Below are positions 8,894-16,523 of a DNA stretch of 57,628 nucleotides, piece by piece (within the stretch, counting starts at the first letter, position 1; the number at the start of each line of letters is the position of its first letter). The notes beneath the pieces are model-generated. The model had not been told where the DNA came from. It saw nothing but the letters and a program-made list of their open reading frames with translations, and made no database searches. The DNA is taken from assembly GCA_019456225.1 (NCBI GenBank), contig VRUI01000024.1, positions 1-57,628 on the forward strand, in the 5' to 3' direction. This stretch comes from Planctomycetota bacterium (GTDB taxonomy: Bacteria; Planctomycetota; Phycisphaerae; Sedimentisphaerales; Anaerohalosphaeraceae). Made by a program: the position numbers and the translations under genes.

Positions 8894-10800
8894 GTCAAGC
8901 AACTGTAAATGACCGTTGTATGCTTTTTGTGGGTGGTAATGACTACAAAAGCAATTCACCTACCGGGCAAGCGTTAGCTGGCGGTTGCACAAAGGCTTGG
9001 TGGGATAGCCAGCCTAATATAGATACCGATGCAGGTAAACAAACTGCTATGGGTAAACTTATGGGTTCCGATGGGGAACCGATTATTTCAGTTTCGACAA
9101 CAGTTCATAGCCTTTATGATATTAGTGGTACTAATTATGTAAAGGTGACGGATAGTGTGGGTACCGCATTTTATAATGCTGAGGTTGGTATGCTCGCATA
9201 CCATGAAGACCAAACTTCTATGATTGCTGGGGGTGCGGGCATTTACAAGATTCGCGAAGTTGGAACGGGTGGGCCGGGTGAAACATATATCGTACTCGAT
9301 ACCACTTGGTTTTATGAGGGATATCCAGCTGGTCCTGATGGTAGCGATGTATTTGTTGGAGGTGCCTGGAACGGTATAACGACTTTATGTGAAAGTTACG
9401 TAGACGCTGAAAAATATACCCACGAAGTCTGGGTCAATAAATCTTTGGCTCCCACAGACCAATGGGACTGGTCTGACTGGTCGGGCGACGTTTATAACAA
9501 TACATGGCTTAAGGTGATCGGCTTTCATCGAATCCCCGGCGATATTACCGATCCCGGCGGTGCTTTCTTCCAAAGCAATAAGAGTATGAAAGCAGACGGT
9601 GTCCATGCCGATAAGCTTATTGCTGTTGATATGAGTGGGCTTACTGGTGATCTTATTGCCGGAGACAATTCATATAATATTACGATGCGGGGTTTTTATT
9701 TTAATAATGCCCCAGTAGAAAATGGCATGTTTGAATTATCCGTAGGACCATGGGGGAACATCGATCTTGAGCATAATGCTTTTGAGATTAGTGTTAGAAT
9801 GGATACTGCAAAGTGCAGGAACCTTTTGTTATCAGATTCGTTCATTACTACAAGTTCAGTCTATGCCGATGTTATAATTAATACGGACGCGACTTCTGTT
9901 GTCACGTTCCTTAACAATTATATTAAGCATGATAATTCAGCGGTTGGTATAAATGTCGCTGTTGGCGCCGTTTTTGTGGGATTTGGCAACGTGACGGATT
10001 TTGAAGGAGCCGCCGCAGGGGTGCTATCAAATACAGGCAGTACCGTTGTATCCTTGAATAATACTTATACTGGGTTTGATGCGGCAAGTAGCCAAGGGCA
10101 ATTCAGGGTAAATAATTCGGGCAGTTTGATTTCAATCAATGATATTATCCTCAACAAAATAACCAGTGCTTATGCGTTAGAAGTTGCCAAGTATGGCGGT
10201 TCATTCATTACCAAGAATTTATGTGCTTATTCGGAAGCTGGACAACTTATTGAGGTGATGGAGTTACACCCAGACGAAGCTACAGGCAATATCCGAAAGC
10301 ATGACATTGATAATCTGCTTGAAGTCGATCCTTTGTTAGATGGCGATTATGAGCCATTAGAAGAGCAAATTAGAACCGGCGGTATGCCTGATATTCTGGG
10401 CGACGCCACTGCCATAGGAGCAATAAAAACTATGAATACCACAGTTATAAATACGGCAGTTCAAGCCGCTTTGACTACGCAGGGTTATACTACCGGACGG
10501 GCGCCGAAGCTGGATAATCTTGACGATGCGATAAGCAACGTCATTTCTGCCCTTGGTTCGCTCGATTCGATAAAACTTGGTGCTGACGGTCTTGACGATC
10601 TTGTGATTTCCGAGCCTTCGGGTGATCCGGATACGTGGAGCGTACCGCAAAAGCTTATGTGGCTTGTTATGCGATTTTTGAATAAGCATACCAGCGATAA
10701 TTTCAACGGCATTGTTGTGCATAAGTCCGATGGTACTGTTTCGACAAGTCAGCCGGTAACAGAAGTTGACGGTCTTAAGCAAGTAGGTAAAGCACAGTGA
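8890..10800 (+). CDS. large virion protein with beta-helix-like middle, possible tailspike or receptor binder
   Basis: The protein has 636 residues. The middle (about 215-440) is a run of short hydrophobic strands alternating with N, T and G turns, for example NITMRGFYFNN, NLLLSDSFITT, VVTFLNNYIKH and VVSLNNTYTGF. This is the look of a right-handed parallel beta-helix, the fold of many phage spikes and polysaccharide-binding proteins. The N-terminus resembles virion-attachment regions and the C-terminus (about 510-600) is helical. It would be the only recognisable host-contact protein of the element. Catalytic residues cannot be assigned, so enzyme activity is unproved. Confidence 0.55.
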   Translation: MSQATVNDRCMLFVGGNDYKSNSPTGQALAGGCTKAWWDSQPNIDTDAGKQTAMGKLMGSDGEPIISVSTTVHSLYDISGTNYVKVTDSVGTAFYNAEVGMLAYHEDQTSMIAGGAGIYKIREVGTGGPGETYIVLDTTWFYEGYPAGPDGSDVFVGGAWNGITTLCESYVDAEKYTHEVWVNKSLAPTDQWDWSDWSGDVYNNTWLKVIGFHRIPGDITDPGGAFFQSNKSMKADGVHADKLIAVDMSGLTGDLIAGDNSYNITMRGFYFNNAPVENGMFELSVGPWGNIDLEHNAFEISVRMDTAKCRNLLLSDSFITTSSVYADVIINTDATSVVTFLNNYIKHDNSAVGINVAVGAVFVGFGNVTDFEGAAAGVLSNTGSTVVSLNNTYTGFDAASSQGQFRVNNSGSLISINDIILNKITSAYALEVAKYGGSFITKNLCAYSEAGQLIEVMELHPDEATGNIRKHDIDNLLEVDPLLDGDYEPLEEQIRTGGMPDILGDATAIGAIKTMNTTVINTAVQAALTTQGYTTGRAPKLDNLDDAISNVISALGSLDSIKLGADGLDDLVISEPSGDPDTWSVPQKLMWLVMRFLNKHTSDNFNGIVVHKSDGTVSTSQPVTEVDGLKQVGKAQ

Positions 10801-11009
10801 GTTTAAATTATACATTGATAGCCGATGTCGACGACATAGGTTTTTTGTCGCCTCCTTTTCCCGGGGACGTTGTACCTGATCTGTTCGACCGGGTCTGGAT
10901 CGACCGGGGCGTTATGATAAATCGTTATTCAGGTTCTATCGATCTTCTGACTGACCCTATCGGTTTTGGTGAGGGTATTTTTGGCACAGGTTTATTTGGT
11001 TGGAGTTAA
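10797..11009 (+). CDS. small protein of unknown function in the virion module
   Basis: A 70-residue acidic protein that overlaps the preceding stop by four bases (GTGA context) and ends five bases before the next start. It is rich in D, G and F and ends in a GFGEGIFGTGLFGWS-like segment, a pattern seen in short virion proteins. No motif allows a specific function. The tight coupling with both neighbours is the main support. Confidence 0.5.
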   Translation: MSLNYTLIADVDDIGFLSPPFPGDVVPDLFDRVWIDRGVMINRYSGSIDLLTDPIGFGEGIFGTGLFGWS

Positions 11010-11013
11010 TAAT

Positions 11014-11736
11014 ATGACTGGTTCGCAAATTTTAAATGTGACTATGATAAGGCTCGGGACGGGCTCCGGTGTCACAAGTATCAATACAGAGCTTGACGGC
11101 GTCCTTTACGACATTACGAGTCGAGCCGACTTCTATACGGCTTTATCTACGTTCGATACGGTCGCCGATCAATACGAGTATGATGAGCCCGATGCACTCA
11201 AGCGGATTTACGAGTGTTCGATTTCCGGGCTGGGTCTGCTTGAGAAAAAGACTTATCGCGACTATCTCAACGCTGTTGCCGACGGTAGTGCTGCTACTCC
11301 GGGCGAGCCTTTATATGTTGCCCGCCGTCGTGGCAAGCTTTATGTTTGGCCGGTTCCCGGTCAGGTGTATACTATCGAAGTTGATTATGCCAGTTATCAT
11401 CCTTCCGTATGGTCTGAAATTGCCCTTGGGCCTGAATTCCATGAGGCGATTTATGAGGGTGTTCTGGCCGCTCTTTATCGCGGGCAGTTGTTTGAAAAGC
11501 TTCGTCTGAACAAGAAAAATATCAGTGGCGACAACCTCGATGAATTTGTTTCGGACGGCACAAACAACACTGTTACGGATCAGGATTTAAAAGGCGAATC
11601 ATTGGAATACTCTTTCGATAATACGTTCCCTGAAATCAAGCGACACGCGCAGGCGTACGAGAGAGAAATTAGAAAGCTAATCCAGAATCTTGATATGGAT
11701 ATTGAGACGGTGCTTGTTGAGTACCGCGATATTTAA
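11014..11736 (+). CDS. head-to-tail connector / adaptor-like protein
   Basis: A 240-residue protein; GGAG at 11002-11005 sets the ATG at 11014. The N-terminal half is helical, and the central segment PLYVARRRGKLYVWPVPG followed by YTIEVDYASYHP resembles the adaptor proteins that plug onto short-tailed-phage portals. It is the last gene of the + strand structural block. The tail genes expected next are absent; a structured non-coding stretch follows instead. Confidence 0.6.
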   Translation: MTGSQILNVTMIRLGTGSGVTSINTELDGVLYDITSRADFYTALSTFDTVADQYEYDEPDALKRIYECSISGLGLLEKKTYRDYLNAVADGSAATPGEPLYVARRRGKLYVWPVPGQVYTIEVDYASYHPSVWSEIALGPEFHEAIYEGVLAALYRGQLFEKLRLNKKNISGDNLDEFVSDGTNNTVTDQDLKGESLEYSFDNTFPEIKRHAQAYEREIRKLIQNLDMDIETVLVEYRDI

Positions 11737-12104
11737 CAGTATGAGATCAAGGTGGAAATAAAGGGCAGGATTTAACCTGCCCCCTTGCCGCAATTCCACC
11801 TTGTTATGAAATCAGCCAAACTTCAAAGCCGCTTGATCTGCCAGCCCCTGATTCCGTTCGGGAAGACAAAGCGGCACTACATTTTTCGCATTCACAGGAT
11901 CATCCCCAGACCCTAAGGCCCAGTAGCACTACGCTAGTCAGTTTGCATAGTCGCGATGAGTTTTTTATCGATTGCACATACGTTCTGCCGCCTAAAGGCG
12001 CAAAGATTCGCTTTAGTTACTTTAGTTAATGCCTGCATAATCAGCGTTTATTCAACTGGAAATGGCGATTTACCGGAAAAAGGTGTCTGGCCCTTTTAAT
12101 TTCC

Positions 12105-12152
12105 CTGGCTGATGAGGCTGCTCGAAGACTCGGATAGGATTTATTATTGATG
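12105..12152 (+). repeat. 48-base conserved element, copy 1
   Basis: This element is 40/48 identical to 14651-14698, without gaps. A 15-base core (CGAAGACTCGGATAG, 12123-12137) is identical in both, as is a downstream TTTATTATT. The front 18 bases differ at five places, yet a short hairpin is largely kept. Each copy is followed at once or within 15 bases by a GC-rich hairpin, so both look like the 3' ends of related + strand RNAs. Confidence 0.65.
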
Positions 12153-12180
12153 GGCAGGTACCCTTAAAGGGTGCCTGCCC
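12152..12180 (+). terminator. hairpin closing the structured region
   Basis: Arms of 12 bases (12152-12163 and 12169-12180) form a stem with one G-T pair and a 5-base loop. The following TATTTGTTCT is only moderately T-rich. It could end both the + strand phage or RNA transcript and, less well, the - strand gene that stops at 12209. Confidence 0.6.
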
Positions 12181-12208
12181 TATTTGTTCTACGCTTAATA
12201 ACTACTGC

Positions 12209-14371
12209 TTATACTTCATTTTCAGAGTTCGAGGAATCGGTTTCTAAGTAATTCAAAAGAGACCCGATAAGTTGGCCCCAACGAAGCTGAATTTCTTTTA
12301 CTAAAAATTCGTGCATTGTCGATCGCGAACCGTCTTCAAACCAACCATACGTCCAATTCCGAATGTCTGACTTGTACCCTGGTCCACCTCCCCACCTGCT
12401 TTGACAATCTCTCCAGTACTCATATTCTGCCCGTAAGGGTTCAGCAAACATTGTTTCACCAAGCTGCTCTACATCCACGAATAAAAAGGTGGATGCTTCC
12501 TTAATTTTAATTAAATACTGACGGAGAAATTCATGCATTTCCTCAAGATCAGGATCATTCAGTGAATTTTCAATAATTCCTTCGAGCTTGGTAAACTGTT
12601 CCTTGGAATGAGCTACTACATCACACCTCACTCCATAGCCTAAACTATGCCAATAATCAAAATTGTGCCAATTACCGCGACGATTGACGGATGCCCTGAG
12701 GCTTGATGCGTACCGCAGCTGATCCATATCCGCAAGAAGTGCTTTGTCCGCCCGATGCATTTGCCCCTTCAATGTACCGTTTGAGGTGAGCCATATCCGT
12801 AAAGGATTTATCGCTTTCTCAAAAACTGCACGCGATTGCTCGTCGGCCTTGTTTCTGATCAGATAGTCTACTCGATCGGACAAAAGATCTATCTGAACTG
12901 CCATCTTGTCCCGGAGGTCGATTACTGAATTTAGCATAAAAGAACGAATTTGGCTGCAATCCTGTTCAGATTGAACATTCAAAAACTCTATATGCATCTT
13001 TTGAACATTTAAACTTGTCATGGTCGTTGTCCTTACTTGGTCGAGACGGATTTCTCTGCCCTCATCCCAATCGCTTACCGGTTCCCCGGTAAAATCGCTA
13101 AGAACCGCGGCTTCCTCTCCGCCTTTTGGGAGAATCAAAAGTCTCCCGCGACTGATTATCGAATCTCGCAAGCCTCCATCAATTGCCCGTTCAATCAACT
13201 TCTGAACAGCGGCATTCGGCGCATCATTAAAACCAGAACAAAAAACAACTAAAGTACGGTCATCATCCAAATAGGATTGTAAATCCCGTCGTGGAGCAGA
13301 CTCTTCATCAATGCCCCTGGTATCAATAAGGCGTATATTGAGATTATCAGAATCTAATACTTTGCTTGGAATCGAAACCTCAATGCGTTTAGGCAACGAA
13401 AACTCCGAATGATGCCCAAAGTTGATTTCACGAAATGTTTTAGAAATCCATTTGATTGCAGGAATGGATGTCATCGACGGATAACTAATCGAGGTACGCT
13501 TCCTTTTGGGAGCGTTGTACCGCGACAGTAGCTCGACGGTTAGTTCCTCTTTTTTAGGATATTGCTTAACTAAGTCCAACGCAGGATCTTCGGTTTTAAA
13601 TTTGCCGTCAGGCAACTTATGCTTCTTGATAGTAAGTCCTGAAAGATTGCGAAGCGTTCGCACAATTTCAGCGCTAATACTGGAGCCGCCTTTCTGTTTA
13701 TTACCCAGATCGTCACTTGCAAGATTAAGTAAAAAGTCACAAAAATCAGAAATATGGTAATTCAACTCCTCCTCTGAGCAGGGCTCGATTGATATTGCGT
13801 ACTCGCCCCCGCGGCGAATGTGAACCTCGCAAATAGTCGTACGACCCGAACCGGTTTGTAGTCCCATCTGGCGATTTAAATCTTTTTCTTTTTTATCACG
13901 TAAAACATCCGTTAAAGAGCAAACCGCAGTGGTTTTTCCGACACCAAGACTCCCCATAAACGCGATAGAATGCTCTGTGGAATAGAGGAACCCTGCTGCT
14001 CGTCGCAGTTCTTCCTCGCATAACTCCACTTGCTTAAGAAACACGTTTTTCAATTCGGGATCTTTTTTAAGTTCATTTAACCTTTGTAAAGCCTGCTCGG
14101 CTTTCCATAGATCATTTGAATTTGGATGCTCAAATGCGGGAACATCCAACACGCTCCATTCTTGGCTAAGGTAAGACGTTAAAGAATCTGCTTTGTCCGT
14201 ACCGATAGCTTTTGCGATAGCACTCGCTTCCTCTGGATCCAAATATATATCACCTGATTCTAAACGAGAAATACGACTTGCTGTGAATTTAAGGCGGCCT
14301 GCCAAATCCGACTGAGACAGTTTGGATTCTTCACGAAGTTTCTGGAGTCTTTTACCTAATGTCATGTTCAT
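12209..14371 (-). CDS. HTH-fused dynamin-like GTPase, defence candidate
   Basis: The protein has 720 residues and AGGAG lies six bases before the start. Residues 1-60 are a classical XRE/Cro helix-turn-helix (KLREESKLSQSDLAGRL, then ISRLESG). A P-loop GSLGVGKTT lies at 140-148, a switch-I-like TT at 178-179, and a G3-type DTRG at 350-353 within LIDTRGIDE. The rest is long, charged and helical, as in dynamin-like or other large GTPases. No clear NKxD is seen. It is transcribed against the phage genes and sits between two copies of a conserved RNA-like element. The HTH and the palindrome upstream suggest self-control. Large GTPases with extra domains occur among anti-phage genes, but that role is inference. 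Confidence 0.75.
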   Translation of the reverse strand: MNMTLGKRLQKLREESKLSQSDLAGRLKFTASRISRLESGDIYLDPEEASAIAKAIGTDKADSLTSYLSQEWSVLDVPAFEHPNSNDLWKAEQALQRLNELKKDPELKNVFLKQVELCEEELRRAAGFLYSTEHSIAFMGSLGVGKTTAVCSLTDVLRDKKEKDLNRQMGLQTGSGRTTICEVHIRRGGEYAISIEPCSEEELNYHISDFCDFLLNLASDDLGNKQKGGSSISAEIVRTLRNLSGLTIKKHKLPDGKFKTEDPALDLVKQYPKKEELTVELLSRYNAPKRKRTSISYPSMTSIPAIKWISKTFREINFGHHSEFSLPKRIEVSIPSKVLDSDNLNIRLIDTRGIDEESAPRRDLQSYLDDDRTLVVFCSGFNDAPNAAVQKLIERAIDGGLRDSIISRGRLLILPKGGEEAAVLSDFTGEPVSDWDEGREIRLDQVRTTTMTSLNVQKMHIEFLNVQSEQDCSQIRSFMLNSVIDLRDKMAVQIDLLSDRVDYLIRNKADEQSRAVFEKAINPLRIWLTSNGTLKGQMHRADKALLADMDQLRYASSLRASVNRRGNWHNFDYWHSLGYGVRCDVVAHSKEQFTKLEGIIENSLNDPDLEEMHEFLRQYLIKIKEASTFLFVDVEQLGETMFAEPLRAEYEYWRDCQSRWGGGPGYKSDIRNWTYGWFEDGSRSTMHEFLVKEIQLRWGQLIGSLLNYLETDSSNSENEV

Positions 14372-14427
14372 TTTAATCTCCTGAGATAGATATTAAATTT
14401 GCTTGCTGTTTCTATTACATATATACG

Positions 14428-14445
14428 GCAAATTTTGCTATTTGC
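14428..14445 (-). promoter_or_regulatory. palindromic operator over the GTPase gene promoter
   Basis: GCAAAT at 14428-14433 and ATTTGC at 14440-14445 form a perfect inverted repeat with a 6-base spacer. Read on the - strand, it overlaps a TTGCAA-N16-TATATA promoter candidate about 60-75 bases before the GTPase start. This is a fitting site for autorepression by the protein's own XRE-type domain. Confidence 0.45.
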
Positions 14446-14650
14446 AAAGAAAAAAATCTGCAAGGCGTGCAGTTTCGCTGCTGCTGTCTACGCAAGTGCT
14501 TTCTTGAAAGACACTTAGGTGAAAAATAAATTTTTCAAAAAACTGAAAATTATGGAAGAAGTGTTTATAAGGGGACAATATATGCCCAAATGGCACAACC
14601 GGTGAATGCAATAAACTATTAAGATCTAAAATGCTGAACGTAATCAGGGA

Positions 14651-14698
14651 CTGGCGGACGAAGCCGCCCGAAGACTCGGATAGACTTTATTATTTATG
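14651..14698 (+). repeat. 48-base conserved element, copy 2
   Basis: Second copy of the element at 12105-12152, in the same orientation. Here the front part can form GGCGG/CCGCC with a 6-base loop. The rest of the 14372-14785 spacer holds the - strand promoter region of the GTPase gene and small hairpins (for example CTGC/GCAG near 14459-14473), but no gene. Confidence 0.65.
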
Positions 14699-14712
14699 AT
14701 CGACAGTGGAAG

Positions 14713-14747
14713 GCTGGGCACTCTGGATTCAGGGGCCCAGCTTTTTT
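14713..14747 (+). terminator. rho-independent terminator after conserved element copy 2
   Basis: GCTGGGC at 14713-14719 pairs with GCCCAGC at 14735-14741 and is followed by six T on the + strand. No + strand gene lies upstream, so it implies a + strand RNA running through the 48-base element, antisense to the spacer between two - strand genes. Confidence 0.65.
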
Positions 14748-14785
14748 AATAATCCAGTTTGTGTTAATTTCTGTTTGAACAATGA

Positions 14786-16468
14786 TTATACAGAAAAAGA
14801 CTCCTCTATGAAATTGCGAATATCTGAATCATTTGCGTCAACGCAAGCTGTAATGAGTTTTTGCATGGTAAGATTTGAACCAGTAGCAAGGCGAAAAAAA
14901 CCTCTCAATTTTTGAAGGGCATTTTTTCCTTCGATAATTTTGTGTCGAATATTCTTATCAGCCCAGCGCTTCTCGAATTGCGGTGTATATTTTTTTGTAA
15001 TCGTCTTGGTATCAAGTCTCGACGGTAGAAATTGGTCATGTAAAGTTAGGTATGAGCTATATGCATCCAATCTATTAGCCTCGAACACTTCCTCCCAAAA
15101 TACTTCAAAATCCGAGTAGTGTCGATTTGGAATAAGGTTTTTGAGCACTTTTGGCGAAAGGAAAATGTTTTCAATTTCTTTACCAGGGGTGTATACCGTA
15201 ACGATTTCATTCTTAGCAAGATTTCTCTTTGCTTTTGCCAAGTAAACATCTGGATAGTAGTCACGATCAAGAACTACTCTGTGTGGCGTATCATTACCGA
15301 TAAGCAACTTATAAGCGTCACGGTAATTAATGGCTTTAGGATACTGACTGAAACCATGTAATGGGATATTGAACACTTTAGAGCGAAAACCGAAGGCAAT
15401 CGCTAGCTTTTGAATGATTTTGAAGTCGCTAACATCTTCTGTAAACAAGATTAGGTCTACAGCTTCAAATTGAGAAGCAATAAGATTAAAATTACTTCCG
15501 ACTTGAGAACGGACAAGATTAAGGTTTGTACGATCAGTAGTTTTCTTAAGAGTGGGCTTGGAGTTTCTTTTTTGAACGTGAATAATGTGACTTACGTCAA
15601 CGTTGTTCATTAATTCAGCCGAGTGTGTCGCAATTATGACGCTTCCTTTGTGATGTTCCTTTAAAACTTGTACAAGGTCATTTTGCTTTTCGGCATGTAA
15701 GTTAACTTCTGGCTCATCAAGTACAAGGACTGAAGAATTTCGAAGTCTTATTAGATGGGTAATAAGCTGAAACCATACTTGTAAACCTTGACCTGCCCAT
15801 GCCAGCTCTCTCTCCATCCGTCCTTCCATAAAGAAACAGGTTAGAGAATTTTCGTCTAAATTATGAGAATAATCCATAAGCCTAATACTTGGCCAAGTTG
15901 CCTTAATGATTTCTTGCACCATATTATATTCTTCTGAGTCCAGGATTTGAACAAGGTGGTTACGTAGATGGCGTGGGGAGAGACTTGTGTTGATACTTGA
16001 TTTAATATGTGTTAGTCCAAGAAGATCTTCAGTCTCAGCCAATGGCCCGAGAGGAGGAATAAATCCTAAAAGATCTGTTAAATTGCTTGGAATCCTGCCA
16101 TTATAATCAGCGTATATTAAATCTTTATTTTCATTGAGGTGTACTGTAATCGTAAGATTATTTTCGAATATGCCTTTTATTTTAGCATGTTCTCCAGAGT
16201 AATTATGTAGCATTCTTCCAATTTTAATCCCTTGAACATCTTGTTGGGGAAGTTTAAAGTACTCGTTGTCATCAATTATTGTATACATATTTCTTCTTCC
16301 AACTGATCTGCAAGCAGAGGACAGTAGCTTAAGAGCAAGAATGATATTTGACTTTCCTTCATTGTTCTTGCCCGTCAGAAGAACACAGGCTGGCTCATCT
16401 TCTGTAAAGGTAATGTCGTATCTTCTGAAAGGTCCAAAATTATCCAATATAAGTCTTTTGATTTCCAT
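14786..16468 (-). CDS. OLD-type ATPase with TOPRIM-like nuclease domain
   Basis: A 560-residue protein. The N-terminal ABC-like ATPase has Walker A GKNNEGKS at 33-40, a signature-like AGQGLQ at 225-230, Walker B VLVLDEPEVNLH at 247-258 and a switch histidine in IIATHS (about 278-283). The C-terminal part has E344 in LFTEDVSDFK and a DxD at 401-403 (VVLDRDYYPD), matching the acidic residues of a TOPRIM nuclease domain, although the usual glycine after the glutamate is replaced. This is the OLD family layout, ATP-regulated nucleases that often act in phage exclusion. No UvrD-like GajB partner is adjacent; the DUF2075 helicase lies 8 kb away. Confidence 0.78.
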   Translation of the reverse strand: MEIKRLILDNFGPFRRYDITFTEDEPACVLLTGKNNEGKSNIILALKLLSSACRSVGRRNMYTIIDDNEYFKLPQQDVQGIKIGRMLHNYSGEHAKIKGIFENNLTITVHLNENKDLIYADYNGRIPSNLTDLLGFIPPLGPLAETEDLLGLTHIKSSINTSLSPRHLRNHLVQILDSEEYNMVQEIIKATWPSIRLMDYSHNLDENSLTCFFMEGRMERELAWAGQGLQVWFQLITHLIRLRNSSVLVLDEPEVNLHAEKQNDLVQVLKEHHKGSVIIATHSAELMNNVDVSHIIHVQKRNSKPTLKKTTDRTNLNLVRSQVGSNFNLIASQFEAVDLILFTEDVSDFKIIQKLAIAFGFRSKVFNIPLHGFSQYPKAINYRDAYKLLIGNDTPHRVVLDRDYYPDVYLAKAKRNLAKNEIVTVYTPGKEIENIFLSPKVLKNLIPNRHYSDFEVFWEEVFEANRLDAYSSYLTLHDQFLPSRLDTKTITKKYTPQFEKRWADKNIRHKIIEGKNALQKLRGFFRLATGSNLTMQKLITACVDANDSDIRNFIEESFSV

Positions 16469-16523
16469 TGTTTCGTCCTAATACCTTTAATTATTGCTTG
16501 TGTTTACATTCTGTGCAGAGAGA

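Larger units (their letters stand above)
11749..12180 (+). ncRNA. candidate large structured RNA downstream of the virion genes
   Basis: No credible gene lies between 11737 and 12208, but nested complementary segments do. AAGGTGGAA at 11749-11757 pairs with TTCCACCTT at 11794-11802 and encloses GGGCAGG/CCTGCCC (11763-11769 with 11776-11782). GCCGCTT at 11828-11834 pairs with AAGCGGC at 11869-11875 and encloses a TTCC/GGAA hairpin. Further small hairpins occur (CGAT/ATCG near 11955-11971, CGCC/GGCG near 11989-12000), and the stretch ends in a strong hairpin at 12152-12180. This density of perfect stems is unlike a plain spacer. I cannot match it to a named RNA class; its length (about 430 bases) and phage location recall large phage RNAs such as GOLLD or ROOL. 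Confidence 0.5.

Noticed and set aside
12105-12135. CTGATGAG followed by CGAA looks like the core of a hammerhead ribozyme.
   Set aside because: The base after GAA is G, not A, flanking stems I and III cannot be formed well, and the second copy at 14651 does not keep the CTGATGA core.
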